From: Chloroflexota bacterium
Lineage (GTDB): Bacteria; Chloroflexota; Limnocylindria; QHBO01
Reading direction: 5' to 3'
NCBI GenBank assembly: GCA_005882055.1
Contig: VBGQ01000001.1
Span: 8,632 to 38,927, forward strand
Length of the DNA: 30,296 nucleotides
This document shows, in pieces, positions 7,528 to 15,206 of the stretch. The notes beneath the pieces were generated by a model, which was not told the origin of the DNA, did not search any database, and saw nothing but the letters and a program-made list of their open reading frames with translations. A program made the translations under genes and the position numbers. Within the stretch, counting starts at the first letter, position 1; every line of letters starts with the position of its first letter.

Positions 7528-8457
7528 ATGGCTCGCCTGCGCATCGGTCTGATTGGCTGGGGCACCGTGGGATCTGCCCTCGGCCGTCTCGTCGCGGCCG
7601 GGCCGCTGCCGCTCGAGCTTGCCTGCCTGGCCGTCCGCGACCCAGCGGCAACGCGCAGCAGTCCGCTTCCGGACGGGGTCGCCGTCGTGACGCCCGAGGA
7701 CGTGGCCCGCGCGGGCCTGGACGCGGTGGTGGAGCTCGCCGGCGGCACCGAGGAGCCGCTCGGTTGGGCGCGCACCGCACTCGACGCCGGCACTCCCTAC
7801 GTGACCGCCAACAAGGCGTTGCTCGCGACGCACGGCGAGGAGCTGTCCGCCCTCGCTCGGCAGAGGGGCGCTGCCCTGCTGGCATCGGCCAGCGTTGGCG
7901 GTGGCGTCCCGATGCTCGAGACGGTCCATCACTTGGCGGCCACCGGGGCAATCGGTCGGCTGCGCGGCGTGCTGAACGCAACGACCACGTACATGCTGAG
8001 TGCCATGGGCGAGGGAATGACCTACGGCGACGCGCTGCGCGAGGCGCAGACGGCGGGCTACGCGGAGGCTGATGCGTCGCTCGACGTGGACGGTCGCGAT
8101 GCTGCGCAGAAGCTCGCCATCCTCGCGAGTGAGGCCTGGGGGCAGTGGCGCTCAGAGTCGCAGGTCGAACGCCACGGCATCCGCGGGCTGGAGGTTACCG
8201 AGGGCCAGGTTATCCGCCTCGTCGCGGAGGCAACGGAGCAGACCCTGGCCGTGGCACCGAAGGAGGTCGAGCGGGGCTCGGCCCTGGGGGCGACCTCGGG
8301 GATCGACAACCTCCTCGAGATCGAGGTGCGTGCCGGGGGTATCTTCCGCATCGGGGGGCCGGGCGCCGGAGGACGCGTGACCGCGGGCGCGGTCTACGCT
8401 GACCTGGCGAGGCTCGTCTCGGGCGAGCGACCGATTCTGTTCGGAGGAAACGCATGA
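7528..8457 (+). CDS. hom: homoserine dehydrogenase
   Basis: A 309-residue homoserine dehydrogenase. It reduces aspartate semialdehyde to homoserine with NAD(P)H on the way to threonine and methionine. Seen: the Rossmann loop IGLIGWGTVGSAL at residues 5-17, YVTANKALLATHGEEL with the conserved Lys, LLASASVGGGVPMLE, LNATTTYML, and YAEADASLDVDGRDAAQKLAILAS with the substrate-binding acidic residues. It is shorter than the usual 400+ residues because the C-terminal ACT domain is absent, so threonine feedback through ACT is not expected. The 3' end overlaps asd by 4 nt (ATGA). The two enzymes catalyse consecutive steps, which makes a metabolic operon certain in purpose. Confidence 0.93.
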   Translation: MARLRIGLIGWGTVGSALGRLVAAGPLPLELACLAVRDPAATRSSPLPDGVAVVTPEDVARAGLDAVVELAGGTEEPLGWARTALDAGTPYVTANKALLATHGEELSALARQRGAALLASASVGGGVPMLETVHHLAATGAIGRLRGVLNATTTYMLSAMGEGMTYGDALREAQTAGYAEADASLDVDGRDAAQKLAILASEAWGQWRSESQVERHGIRGLEVTEGQVIRLVAEATEQTLAVAPKEVERGSALGATSGIDNLLEIEVRAGGIFRIGGPGAGGRVTAGAVYADLARLVSGERPILFGGNA

Positions 8458-9524
8458 CTGGACCGATGGAGGAGCGCCTGGAGCGCCTTGATCGCTTCGA
8501 GCGCTGGCCCATGGTCGGCGTAGCGGGTGCGCGCGGCGTGGTCGGGAGCGTCTTCCTCTCGATCCTTGCCGATGCCGGCCTGCCGGCCGAGCGCCTGCGG
8601 GCGTTCGGCACCGAGCCGGGGATGGTCTCCTACGGCGAGGGAACAATCCCCCTGCGTCTCCTCGACGACGAGACCGCGCCCAAGCTCGACGTCCTCTTCC
8701 TGGCGACCGATGCGGCGATCAGCCGCGAGATCGTGGCCGGCCCTGGGCAGCGAGTGCCGCTGATCATCGACAACTCCAGCGCCTTCCGGCTGGACCCGCA
8801 GGTGCCGCTGGTGGTCCCCGAGGCGAATGCCCGCGCGCTGCGCGGGCGCGGCGGCAACCTCGTCGCAAATCCCAACTGCACCACGGCCGCGGCGGTCGTG
8901 GTGCTGGCACCCATCCGCGACGCGGTTGGCCTCGCGTCCGTCGACCTGGCGAGCTACCAGGCGGTGAGCGGCGCCGGCCGGGCGGGGCTCGACGCGTTCC
9001 TTGCCGAGCGGGGAAGCGAGGACCGCGAGCAGGCGTCCGGCTCTCCGTTCCACGGCCGTATCGCGGACAGCGTGGTTCCGCAGATAGACCTGCTGGCCGA
9101 GGACGGCTGGACCGGCGAAGAGCGAAAGATCCATGCCGAGATCCGCAAGATCCTCGACCTGCCGGAGCTCGACGTCGCGGCCACCGCGGTCCGCGTCCCA
9201 GTCAGGACCGGCCACAGCCTTGCCCTGCACTTCCGCACGCTGCGCGCCGCCACCGCCCCCTACCTCGAGGAGGTCCTCCGCCACGCGCCCGGCCTCGAGT
9301 ACCGAGCTGCCGACGGTTCTGAACGCCATCCCATGCCGCTCGACGTGGAGGGCCGCGACCCGGTGATCGTCGGCCGGCTGCGCGCCGTCCCCGGCCGAGA
9401 GCGAGGCTTCGCCTGCTTCGTGACAAGCGACAACCTGCGCAAGGGCGCGGCGCTCAACGCTATCCAGGTGGCCGCGGCGGCGGATCCGGACTGGTTCGGA
9501 GCCCTGGTCCCGCCTTCCCGCTGA
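8454..9524 (+). CDS. asd: aspartate-semialdehyde dehydrogenase
   Basis: A 356-residue Asd. It converts aspartyl-4-phosphate to aspartate semialdehyde with NADPH. Seen: GVAGARGVVGSVFLSIL (dinucleotide loop, with GARG in place of GATG), FLATDAAISREI, IIDNSSAFRLDPQVPLVVPE, NPNCTTAA with catalytic Cys142, SYQAVSGAG, VPVRTGHS with the catalytic His, and SDNLRKGAALNAIQ at the C-terminus. The ribosome binding site GGAGGA lies 5-6 nt ahead of ATG 8454. It is downstream of and overlapping hom, so pathway order is reversed in the operon. The first pathway enzyme, aspartokinase, is not in the window. Confidence 0.95.
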   Translation: MTGPMEERLERLDRFERWPMVGVAGARGVVGSVFLSILADAGLPAERLRAFGTEPGMVSYGEGTIPLRLLDDETAPKLDVLFLATDAAISREIVAGPGQRVPLIIDNSSAFRLDPQVPLVVPEANARALRGRGGNLVANPNCTTAAAVVVLAPIRDAVGLASVDLASYQAVSGAGRAGLDAFLAERGSEDREQASGSPFHGRIADSVVPQIDLLAEDGWTGEERKIHAEIRKILDLPELDVAATAVRVPVRTGHSLALHFRTLRAATAPYLEEVLRHAPGLEYRAADGSERHPMPLDVEGRDPVIVGRLRAVPGRERGFACFVTSDNLRKGAALNAIQVAAAADPDWFGALVPPSR

Positions 9525-9552
9525 CCCCGACTTCGGCGCTGCGCCTACGCAA

Positions 9553-9569
9553 CGCTCCGCGCGGGAGCG
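9553..9569 (+). terminator. hairpin after asd
   Basis: CGCTCC (9553-9558) and GGAGCG (9564-9569) form a 6-bp stem with a 5-nt loop, 28 nt after the asd stop. No U-run follows, as usual for hairpins in this high-GC sequence, so termination is inferred from position only. Confidence 0.4.
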
Positions 9570-9642
9570 GCCCCGGCGCAGCCGCCATCGGCCTATCCTT
9601 CGCGCTGCCTGCCCGCTTGCTCCCGAACTGAGGATTGTTGAA

Positions 9643-11280
9643 GTGCCCGACTTTGCTCAGCTTGCGCGCGCCTTTCTCGATGAGGAATATGCCCAGTCCC
9701 CGAGTGGAGCCAGCTCTCTCGGCCTGATCGAGTACGACGACCAGCTCGAGGATCTCTCCGAGGCCGCCTTCCTGCGGCGGTCCCAGCGCACCGATGATTG
9801 GCTCGGGGACTTCGGCTCACTGGACGCCGCCAGCCTCAACTTCGACGAGATGATCGATCGCGACCTGGCGATCGCGAGCCTTCATCGCCGCGGGATCTTC
9901 GACGGCTGGGAGGCCTGGCGCCGCCACCCCGACACGTATCTCAACCCCGGGTTGCGCGGCGTCTTTGGGCTCTTCCTGCACCGATTGCGGCCGGAGGAAG
10001 AGCTGGTTGCCGCCGCGGCTGCGCGCCTGCGCGCGGTGCCGCAGAACCTCGAGGACGGCAAGCGCAACCTGCGCGACGAGCTCGTTCCAGCGATCCTGCT
10101 CGATCGCGCCGTCAACCAGGCCCATGCGGGCGCTCGCTACGCGCGTGAGCTCCTGCCCGCGGAGGTGACCGATGGCGCCCTGCGGAGCCAGCTCGCGGAG
10201 GCCGGCGCGGTGGCGGCGACGGCGTACGAGGCCTACGCGGTGTTCCTGGACGAGATGCGACCGCGCGCTACGGGCGACTGGGCATTCGGGGAGGACCGAT
10301 ACAGCCGCATCCTTCGCGACGCGGAGCTCCTGGACCTCGACGCGCGCGCCCTGCGCGAGCGCGGCCGCCAGCAGGTCGAGGAGCTCTCCGGAGAGCTGCG
10401 TCGCTGCGCGCGCGAGCTGCGCTCGACCGACGACTGGCACGCGGTCCTGCTCGAGCTCAACGAGGATCACCCCACCACCCCGGAGGAGATGCGCGTCGGT
10501 TACGAGGACTGGACCGCGAAGGCGCGCGCCTTCCTCGTGGAGCGCGAGCTGGTCACGTTCCCAGAGGGAGAGGTCTGCACGGTCGAGCCGTCGCCGCCAT
10601 TCCAGCGCCCGGTGATCGCGGTCGCCAGCTACCAGAACCCGCCGGCCTCCGCCCCGTCCATGCACGGGCAGTTCTTCGTGCCATTCCCGCCGGACGGAGC
10701 GAGGCCCGAGGAGATCGCCAAGCGGCTTGAGTCCAACTCCTACCCGTCGATCCCGTCCACATCGGTCCATGAGGCGTATCCCGGGCATCACTGGCACCTG
10801 TCCCGCGCGAAGCTCAATCCCTCGCACCTGCGCCAGTGGCTGGGCACCAGCTACTTCAGCGAGGGGTGGGCGCTCTACTCGGAGCGGATGATGCGCGAGC
10901 AGGGCTTCTTCACCGACCTGCGGCATCGCATGTTCCAGTACGAGGCCACGCTATTCCGTGCCGCGCGGATCGTCGCGGACACCAGCCTGCACATGGGCGA
11001 GATGACCTGGGACGAGGCCGTGGTCTACATGATGGAGAACAGCAGCCTGACCGAGCCGACCGCGAAAGCAGAGGTCACGCGCTACTGCAGCTGGCCGACG
11101 CAGGCATCCGCCTACCTCACCGGCTGTCTCGAAATCGTGCGCATCCGGGACCGATTCCTTTCCGCCCGCGGTGCCTCGACCGACGACACCGAGCACCTGC
11201 GCGACTTCCACAACGCGCTGGTCAGCAGCGGCGACCTGCCAATCGCCCTCGCCGAGCGGGCGGTGATGGCCGCCGTCTAG
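9643..11280 (+). CDS. DUF885 family metallopeptidase-like protein (copy 1)
   Basis: A 545-residue helical protein of the DUF885 family. The zinc-binding HExxH-like element appears as VHEAYPGHHWHLSRA near residue 377; relatives also use downstream glutamates, here in YFSEGWALYSERMM near 405-418. The N-terminal part (LIEYDDQLEDLS, RDLAIASLHRRG) and PPFQRPVIAVASYQNPP match the family order. Members resemble M32-like carboxypeptidases, but substrates are mostly unknown. Start GTG 9643 is supported by GAGGA about 8 nt upstream. It has no signal peptide or membrane segment, so it is probably cytoplasmic. A second DUF885 gene lies at 15221-16921. Confidence 0.85.
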   Translation: MPDFAQLARAFLDEEYAQSPSGASSLGLIEYDDQLEDLSEAAFLRRSQRTDDWLGDFGSLDAASLNFDEMIDRDLAIASLHRRGIFDGWEAWRRHPDTYLNPGLRGVFGLFLHRLRPEEELVAAAAARLRAVPQNLEDGKRNLRDELVPAILLDRAVNQAHAGARYARELLPAEVTDGALRSQLAEAGAVAATAYEAYAVFLDEMRPRATGDWAFGEDRYSRILRDAELLDLDARALRERGRQQVEELSGELRRCARELRSTDDWHAVLLELNEDHPTTPEEMRVGYEDWTAKARAFLVERELVTFPEGEVCTVEPSPPFQRPVIAVASYQNPPASAPSMHGQFFVPFPPDGARPEEIAKRLESNSYPSIPSTSVHEAYPGHHWHLSRAKLNPSHLRQWLGTSYFSEGWALYSERMMREQGFFTDLRHRMFQYEATLFRAARIVADTSLHMGEMTWDEAVVYMMENSSLTEPTAKAEVTRYCSWPTQASAYLTGCLEIVRIRDRFLSARGASTDDTEHLRDFHNALVSSGDLPIALAERAVMAAV

Positions 11281-11303
11281 CCCGCCGCCACCTCTGCGGC
11301 ACG

Positions 11304-11332
11304 CTCTGGCTGCAACACATGTGCAGCCAGAG
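11304..11332 (+). terminator. 11-bp perfect hairpin after DUF885 copy 1
   Basis: CTCTGGCTGCA (11304-11314) pairs perfectly with TGCAGCCAGAG (11322-11332) around a 7-nt loop, 23 nt after the stop codon. It is the strongest simple hairpin in the window. TCTCCT follows rather than a T-run. As the flanking genes converge, it could stop transcription from both sides. Confidence 0.6.
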
Positions 11333-11382
11333 TCTCCTACGGTCCAATGAAGGCGCAGTTGGCGGCGCTCAGCGGCAAATCT

Positions 11383-11417
11383 GTGCTCTGGGCGTCACAT
11401 TCAGCCAGCGAGAGCAC
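11383..11417. terminator. second hairpin in the convergent gap
   Basis: GTGCTCT (11383-11389) and AGAGCAC (11411-11417) form a 7-bp stem with a 21-nt loop that can extend internally (TGG with CCA). It sits in the 209-bp gap between DUF885 copy 1 and the hemerythrin gene. The loop carries GGCGTCACAT, a 10-mer seen again at 11463-11472. No reading frame in this gap looks coding. Confidence 0.35.
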
Positions 11418-11489
11418 TGGATTGGGGCCCTTTCGACCCATCGTTGGACACTAAGAGATCTTGGCGTCACATCGAGGTCGGTCGGCCCG

Positions 11490-11945
11490 TCACCCGCCTC
11501 CGGTTGCCTGCAATGACAGCTGCTTCAGCTCCAGCATCCGGGCTCCAAGGGCCTCCAGCTCGTCCTTATCGAAGACCTGGCGAGCCTTGGGGAACATCTC
11601 GCCTTCCTCTTCCTCGATGTGGTGCTCGATGTTCTCCTTCATCACCTTGAACTTCGCCGCCCACGTCTCGTCGGTGACATCGGTCTGGCCAAGGTCTCCC
11701 ATGATCTCGTCCACGACGTGGTGCTCCTCGAAACCCTCGAGCACGATGTCCTTAGCCTTGGGGTGCTGCTTGAGCGCCGGGTAGAAGATCTCCTCCTCGA
11801 TCCGCTCGTGGGTCTCCATTTCGCGCCGAAGGGTCGAGTACAGGTCCGTGCGCGTTACCTCCGCACGCTCGGTCGTCACCTCGCCCTCGGCGAGCATCTT
11901 CTTGACCTTGCGGTGGTCATCTTCGAGCAGATCGATGGCGTTCAC
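11490..11945 (-). CDS. hemerythrin HHE-domain protein
   Basis: A 151-residue four-helix hemerythrin-like protein. Di-iron ligands are visible in helix order: DDHRKVKKM (His10-11 region), METHERIEEEIFYPAL (HxxxE), EEHHVVDEIM and IEHHIEEEEGEMFPKA (HxxxE). Such proteins bind O2 or NO, or manage iron and oxidative stress. The start is GTG 11945 with a strong GGAGGAG site 7 nt ahead. TAGAAA further upstream is a possible -10. It converges on DUF885 copy 1 and is divergent from the ECF sigma gene, with repeat element copy 1 between them. The C-terminal helix is Leu-rich and polar (ELEALGARMLELKQ). Confidence 0.9.
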   Translation of the reverse strand: MNAIDLLEDDHRKVKKMLAEGEVTTERAEVTRTDLYSTLRREMETHERIEEEIFYPALKQHPKAKDIVLEGFEEHHVVDEIMGDLGQTDVTDETWAAKFKVMKENIEHHIEEEEGEMFPKARQVFDKDELEALGARMLELKQLSLQATGGG

Positions 11946-12038
11946 GTGGGCTCCTCCCTGGATTGTTTTCTACAGGCCGATGGGGCCCTCTTCCGCATCC
12001 CCCGTGCCAGCAGCCCGTTTGTCAAGCGATCCGGCTGT

Positions 12039-12226
12039 TATCGCCTGGACCGATATATGGGAGCGCCCCACGTCCGGGGCGCGCCGAGCGATCGCGAGAG
12101 GCGATCAGGCAGCGCGCGACCGCCCATTTCCCGGTCCGTCCAGCCTGCGGGCGCTGTCACTCATCGCCCACAGCGATTACCGGCCGGCAGGCGCCGCCCT
12201 TGCCGTTGCTCCGAAGATTGAGTTGG
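12039..12226 (+). repeat. structured intergenic element, copy 1 (R1)
   Basis: The first of three related elements (others at 13761 and 17671). It opens with TATCGCCTGGACCGATA (TATCG...CGATA half-palindrome) and continues with the hairpin GCGCCCC/GGGGCGC (7 bp, 6-nt loop). AGGCGAT (12098-12104) can pair with ATCGCCT (12040-12046). Then come GTCCAGCCTG, AGCGATTACC and the end block ATTGAGTTGG. R1 and R2 are colinear with roughly three quarters identity by eye. R1 lies in the 350-bp gap between the hemerythrin start (minus) and the ECF sigma start (plus), so it could be a leader for either. The rest of that gap, 11946-12038 and 12227-12295, shows only promoter-scale sequence. No conserved reading frame runs through it. 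Confidence 0.7.
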
Positions 12227-12295
12227 ACATATCTCCGGCGCGCCCGTACGTGGTGAATGCGCTTGGCCCAACCAGCGCTCCCGAGCGGAAGAGGC

Positions 12296-12844
12296 ATGGA
12301 CACAGATCTCGTGACACGGGCGCAGGGTGGCGACGAAGGGGCATTCGCGAGCCTCGCCGTGGCCATCGGCGACCGGCTCCATGGGGTGGCGTTCAGGATC
12401 CTGCGCGACACCGATCTTGCCGAGGACGCGACGCAGCAGGCGCTGCTGAACGTTTGGCAGGACCTTCCGCAGCTCCGCGACCCGGCGCGCTTTGACGCCT
12501 GGTCGTATCGGCTTCTCGTGCGCGCCTGCTACGCCGAGGGCCGAAAGACCCGTCGCTGGACGCCCAACCTGCGGTTGCTACCGGCGGATGAGCCGATAGG
12601 GGCCGATGGTATCGACCTGGTCGCTCACCGCGACCAGCTCGAGCGAGGCTTCCGGCGCCTTTCCATCGATCATCGTGCGGTGGTGGTCCTCCACCACTAC
12701 CTCGACATGCCGCTCGACCAGGTCGCCGAGACGCTCGGCATCCCGGCCGGGACGGTCCGATCTCGACTTCATCACGCGATGCGCGGCTTGCGCGCGGCAC
12801 TCGATGCCGACGCACGCCCGGCGGCGAAGGAGGCAGCTCAGTGA
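12296..12844 (+). CDS. ECF-type RNA polymerase sigma factor
   Basis: A 182-residue sigma-70 of the ECF class. Region 2 is seen as AFASLAVAIGDRLHGVAFRI then DTDLAEDATQQALLNVWQDL and FDAWSYRLLVRACY (residues 18-80). Region 4 is RLSIDHRAVVVLHHYLDMPL followed by QVAETLGIPAGTVRSRLHHA (residues 120-165), a helix-turn-helix for the -35. ATG 12296 is preceded by GGAAGAGG at 3-10 nt. It overlaps the membrane partner gene by 4 nt (GTGA at 12841). It has no extra C-terminal SnoaL-type domain. Element R1 ends 70 nt upstream and R2 follows the operon. Target promoters cannot be read from the window, and autoregulation is only assumed. Confidence 0.92.
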   Translation: MDTDLVTRAQGGDEGAFASLAVAIGDRLHGVAFRILRDTDLAEDATQQALLNVWQDLPQLRDPARFDAWSYRLLVRACYAEGRKTRRWTPNLRLLPADEPIGADGIDLVAHRDQLERGFRRLSIDHRAVVVLHHYLDMPLDQVAETLGIPAGTVRSRLHHAMRGLRAALDADARPAAKEAAQ

Positions 12845-13701
12845 GCACCGATCACGACGTCACACGCATCGTTCGGTCGTGGCTGGAAGAGGGCACCACG
12901 GTCGTTCCGGACCGAGTCCTGGACGCCGTGCTCGACCAGGTCCCCGCGATCCATCAGCGTCGACTCAGGTGGCCGGCGCGGAGGTTCCCAACCGTGAACA
13001 CCACTGCTTTGCGCATCGGCCTGATTGCCGCTGTGCTCATCGTCGCCGCGCTCGTGGGCTGGCGGCTCCTGCCCGGGTCGATCTCGCCCGGCGGGCCGCC
13101 CGCCCCGACCGCGAAGCCGACCCCAATCCCCAAGCTGAACAGCCAGGGGCTACTCCCCGCTGGCCGCTACCAGGTCGATGCGACCCTTCCCATGAAGGTC
13201 ACCGTCGCGGTTCCTGACGGCTGGAGTACGGACACCAACTGGGTTGTCATCGGGCCCAATGGAAACCAGGCCCCCAACGGCATCGCCATCCGCTTCTACA
13301 CGGTGAAGAACCTCTTGGTGCACCCACTGACTCCCAGCGCTGGGGCCATCAGCCCGCCGGTCGGGCCGTCCGTGGACGACCTCGTCAAAGCCATGGTCAA
13401 CCACCGCGACTGGACCACGACCGGTCCCAGCCCCATCACGATCGATGGCTATGTCGGGCAGGTCGTGCACGTCACTCTGCCAGCCGGTACCAGTGCAGCG
13501 ACCCCGTTCTACCTCTCTGGGGATGAACTTGGCGGGGACGTATATGGCTGGGTAGCAGGACAGGTCTTCGATATCTACGTTGTAGACGTTGGTGGAAAGC
13601 GCCTTGTGATCGACGCGTTCCACTACCCGGGCACGTCGGCCGCGGACCTCGCAGCGCAACAGGCGATACTCGACTCGGCTCAACTGACTCCGATCCCTTA
13701 G
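12841..13701 (+). CDS. single-pass membrane protein, probable anti-sigma partner
   Basis: A 286-residue protein. A cytoplasmic N-terminus of about 55 residues (IVRSWLEEGTTVVPDRVLDAVLDQVP) resembles the short N-terminal helices found next to ECF sigma genes. One transmembrane helix follows (LRIGLIAAVLIVAALVGWRL, about 57-76), then a Pro-rich linker and a 190-residue outer domain rich in beta-strands. It lacks the HxxxCxxC zinc motif of ZAS anti-sigma factors. Its role as anti-sigma is inferred from the 4-nt overlap with the sigma gene and the topology. The outer domain (VTVAVPDGWSTDTNWVVIG, IAIRFYTVKNLLVHPL) resembles lipoprotein-like domains of unknown function common in this setting. Start GTG 12841. 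Confidence 0.7.
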   Translation: MSTDHDVTRIVRSWLEEGTTVVPDRVLDAVLDQVPAIHQRRLRWPARRFPTVNTTALRIGLIAAVLIVAALVGWRLLPGSISPGGPPAPTAKPTPIPKLNSQGLLPAGRYQVDATLPMKVTVAVPDGWSTDTNWVVIGPNGNQAPNGIAIRFYTVKNLLVHPLTPSAGAISPPVGPSVDDLVKAMVNHRDWTTTGPSPITIDGYVGQVVHVTLPAGTSAATPFYLSGDELGGDVYGWVAGQVFDIYVVDVGGKRLVIDAFHYPGTSAADLAAQQAILDSAQLTPIP

Positions 13702-13712
13702 TTCTCTCCCCG

Positions 13713-13749
13713 GGAGCGCCGGCGCGCCGATGGCCTCGCCGGCCGCTCC
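13713..13749 (+). terminator. long hairpin closing the sigma operon
   Basis: GGAGCGCCGGCG (13713-13724) pairs with CGCCGG (13737-13742) and CGCTCC (13744-13749), a 12-bp stem with one bulged C. It lies 12 nt after the stop. No T-run follows. It separates the sigma operon from element R2, arguing that R2 is not simply a 3' extension of the operon mRNA. Confidence 0.55.
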
Positions 13750-13760
13750 AAGACCTCTCG

Positions 13761-13941
13761 TATCGGATCGGCCGATACATGAGAGCGCCCCACGTCCAGG
13801 GCGCGCCATCCGATCGTGTCAGGCGATCAGGCCGCGCATGACCACCCTGTTCCGAATCCGTCCAGCCTGCGCTCCCACTCATCGGCCAAAGCGATAACCA
13901 CCCTGCGCGCGCCCTTGTCTCTGCTCCGAAAATTGAGTTGG
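13761..13941 (+). repeat. structured intergenic element, copy 2 (R2)
   Basis: The second copy, colinear with R1 over about 180 nt. It opens with the perfect inverted repeat TATCGGATCGGCCGATA (6-bp arms), then GCGCCC/GGGCGC (6 bp, loop CACGTCCA), AGGCGATCAGGC, CCGTCCAGCCTGCG, AGCGATAACC and ATTGAGTTGG. ATCGGAT near its start can pair with ATCCGAT (13808-13814), where R1 and R3 instead use AGGCGAT. The last block lies in a small hairpin GCTCC/GGAGC at the end of the convergent nitroreductase gene. No plus-strand gene follows for 1.2 kb, so R2 cannot be a cis leader on that strand. It is either a free small RNA, a DNA-level element, or 3' sequence of the minus-strand nitroreductase mRNA. Confidence 0.7.
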
Positions 13942-13947
13942 GGAGCC

Positions 13948-14466
13948 TTACCAGTGGTCCTCGCGCGAGACCTCGGCTAGAGAGCGACGGCCGCCGGCGC
14001 GATTGGGCGCGGTCAGGACCGATGGATCCGCGGGATAGCCGAACGACAGGATGAACGAGCAGTCCTGATCGCCTGGCAGGCCCAGGAGTTTCCCGACCAA
14101 TTCATGGTCGTACACGGTGGCCGACGCGCTGCCGATTCCCAGCTCCCACGCGGCGAGCACCATGTTCTGCGCCGCTCTCCCCAGGTCCCACATGATCGAC
14201 TTGCCGCGCGGGCCGTTCGGGTCGGGCGTCACCAGCGCGACAGCCGCCGCGGCGCCGGCGAGGTGCCCCGCGTATCGACCCACCGCCGCGAGCTCCCGCA
14301 AGCGGTCACGTCCCTGCACGGTGATGAAGACCCAGCGCTGCTCGTTCTTGGACGACCCTGTCCGTCGTCCGGCATTGACGATCCGCGTCAGGTGGTCCGG
14401 CTCGAGCGGCCGATCCGCGAACTCGCGTACCACGCGCACGGAATTGATGGCCTGCCAGGTGTCCAT
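13948..14466 (-). CDS. nitroreductase-family flavoprotein
   Basis: A 172-residue nitroreductase-fold protein. FMN-binding residues appear in SVRVVREFADRPLEPDHL (the R-x-x-R-x-F element at the N-terminus) and GRRTGSSKNEQRWVFI near residue 33. The later signature LGRAAQNMVLAAWELGIGSA near 96-115 and the C-terminal ILSFGYP are also present. It acts as a homodimer with NAD(P)H in related enzymes; the substrate is unknown. ATG 14466 shares its A with the TGA of alaX (TGATG), so translation is coupled. It could supply the reductase missing from the CofE-only F420 set, but its location 9 kb away gives no support for that. Confidence 0.85.
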   Translation of the reverse strand: MDTWQAINSVRVVREFADRPLEPDHLTRIVNAGRRTGSSKNEQRWVFITVQGRDRLRELAAVGRYAGHLAGAAAAVALVTPDPNGPRGKSIMWDLGRAAQNMVLAAWELGIGSASATVYDHELVGKLLGLPGDQDCSFILSFGYPADPSVLTAPNRAGGRRSLAEVSREDHW

Positions 14467-15191
14467 CAGGCGTCCTCGACTGCAATCCGGATCCTCTTGT
14501 TGATCCGACCCTTTGATTCGTAGCCGGTCACGCGGACCCGCCCGATCTCGGAGGTCCGCGCCACGTGCGTCCCGCCGTCGGCCTGCAGGTCCAGCCCCAC
14601 GATCTCGATGATGCGCACCTCGCTGATCCCCGGCGGCAGCAGGTTGATCTTGGTCCGGATCAGGTCGGGGATCTTGAACGCCTCGTCGCGCGGCAGCTGC
14701 GCAACCCGGATCTCACGGTCCGCGGCGATCTCCTCGTTCACGCGGCGCTCGATGTCCGCCACCAGGTCCCCGTGCATCGTCTCGAACTCGAAATCCATGC
14801 GCCCCGCCAGCGGCTCCATGTTCCCGCCAGTGACCTGTGCACCATGGTCGCGCCAGATGACCCCGCACAGCACGTGCAGGGCGGAGTGCGTGCGCATGAG
14901 CCGATGGCGCCGATCCCAGTCGATCTCGGCGGTGACGCCGGCGCCGGCCTCGGGCAGGGAGCCATCGGGCGAAGGCTCGACCGCGTGGACGATCTCGCCG
15001 CCCTCCTTACGCGCGCCGGTCACCGTCCATGCCGCCGCATCGGTCCTCAGCAGGCCGGTATCCGCCGGCTGACCGCCGCCGCCGGGGTAGAAGACGGTCC
15101 GATCCAGCACCACTCCATCGGTCCCGGAGGAGACGACGGTCGCGGGCGTGCTGCGCGCGTACGCGTCGGTGGCAGCGATGCTCTCAGTCAC
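14466..15191 (-). CDS. alaX: alanyl-tRNA editing protein (AlaX-type)
   Basis: A 241-residue free-standing editing domain of the AlaRS/ThrRS second additional domain family. It hydrolyses Ser-tRNA(Ala) or Gly-tRNA(Ala) in trans. Seen: a VTESIAATDAYARSTPATVV start, VFYPGGGGQPADTG, the zinc motif RTHSALHVL (HxxxH) near residue 111-115, and QADGGTHVARTSEIG near the end. The last zinc motif is normally CxxxH in AlaRS; here the Cys position reads Asp (DGGTH). GTG 15191 is chosen because family members begin with M-T-E and a D-x-Y a few residues later. ATG 15212 is possible but overlaps the -10 proposed for the divergent DUF885 gene. Coupled to the nitroreductase downstream. Confidence 0.88.
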   Translation of the reverse strand: MTESIAATDAYARSTPATVVSSGTDGVVLDRTVFYPGGGGQPADTGLLRTDAAAWTVTGARKEGGEIVHAVEPSPDGSLPEAGAGVTAEIDWDRRHRLMRTHSALHVLCGVIWRDHGAQVTGGNMEPLAGRMDFEFETMHGDLVADIERRVNEEIAADREIRVAQLPRDEAFKIPDLIRTKINLLPPGISEVRIIEIVGLDLQADGGTHVARTSEIGRVRVTGYESKGRINKRIRIAVEDA

Positions 15192-15206
15192 GGGCTGGCC
15201 GTAGGC

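Noticed and set aside
12039..12104. Known riboswitch in R1
   Set aside because: None of the core signatures I know (cobalamin, SAM, TPP, glycine, c-di-GMP, c-di-AMP, FMN) is present; position of R2 also argues against a cis leader.
12157..12411. Minus-strand open frame through R1, and a similar one through R2
   Set aside because: The two frames do not share amino-acid sequence and the spacing between conserved blocks differs by non-multiples of three, so the element is not coding.
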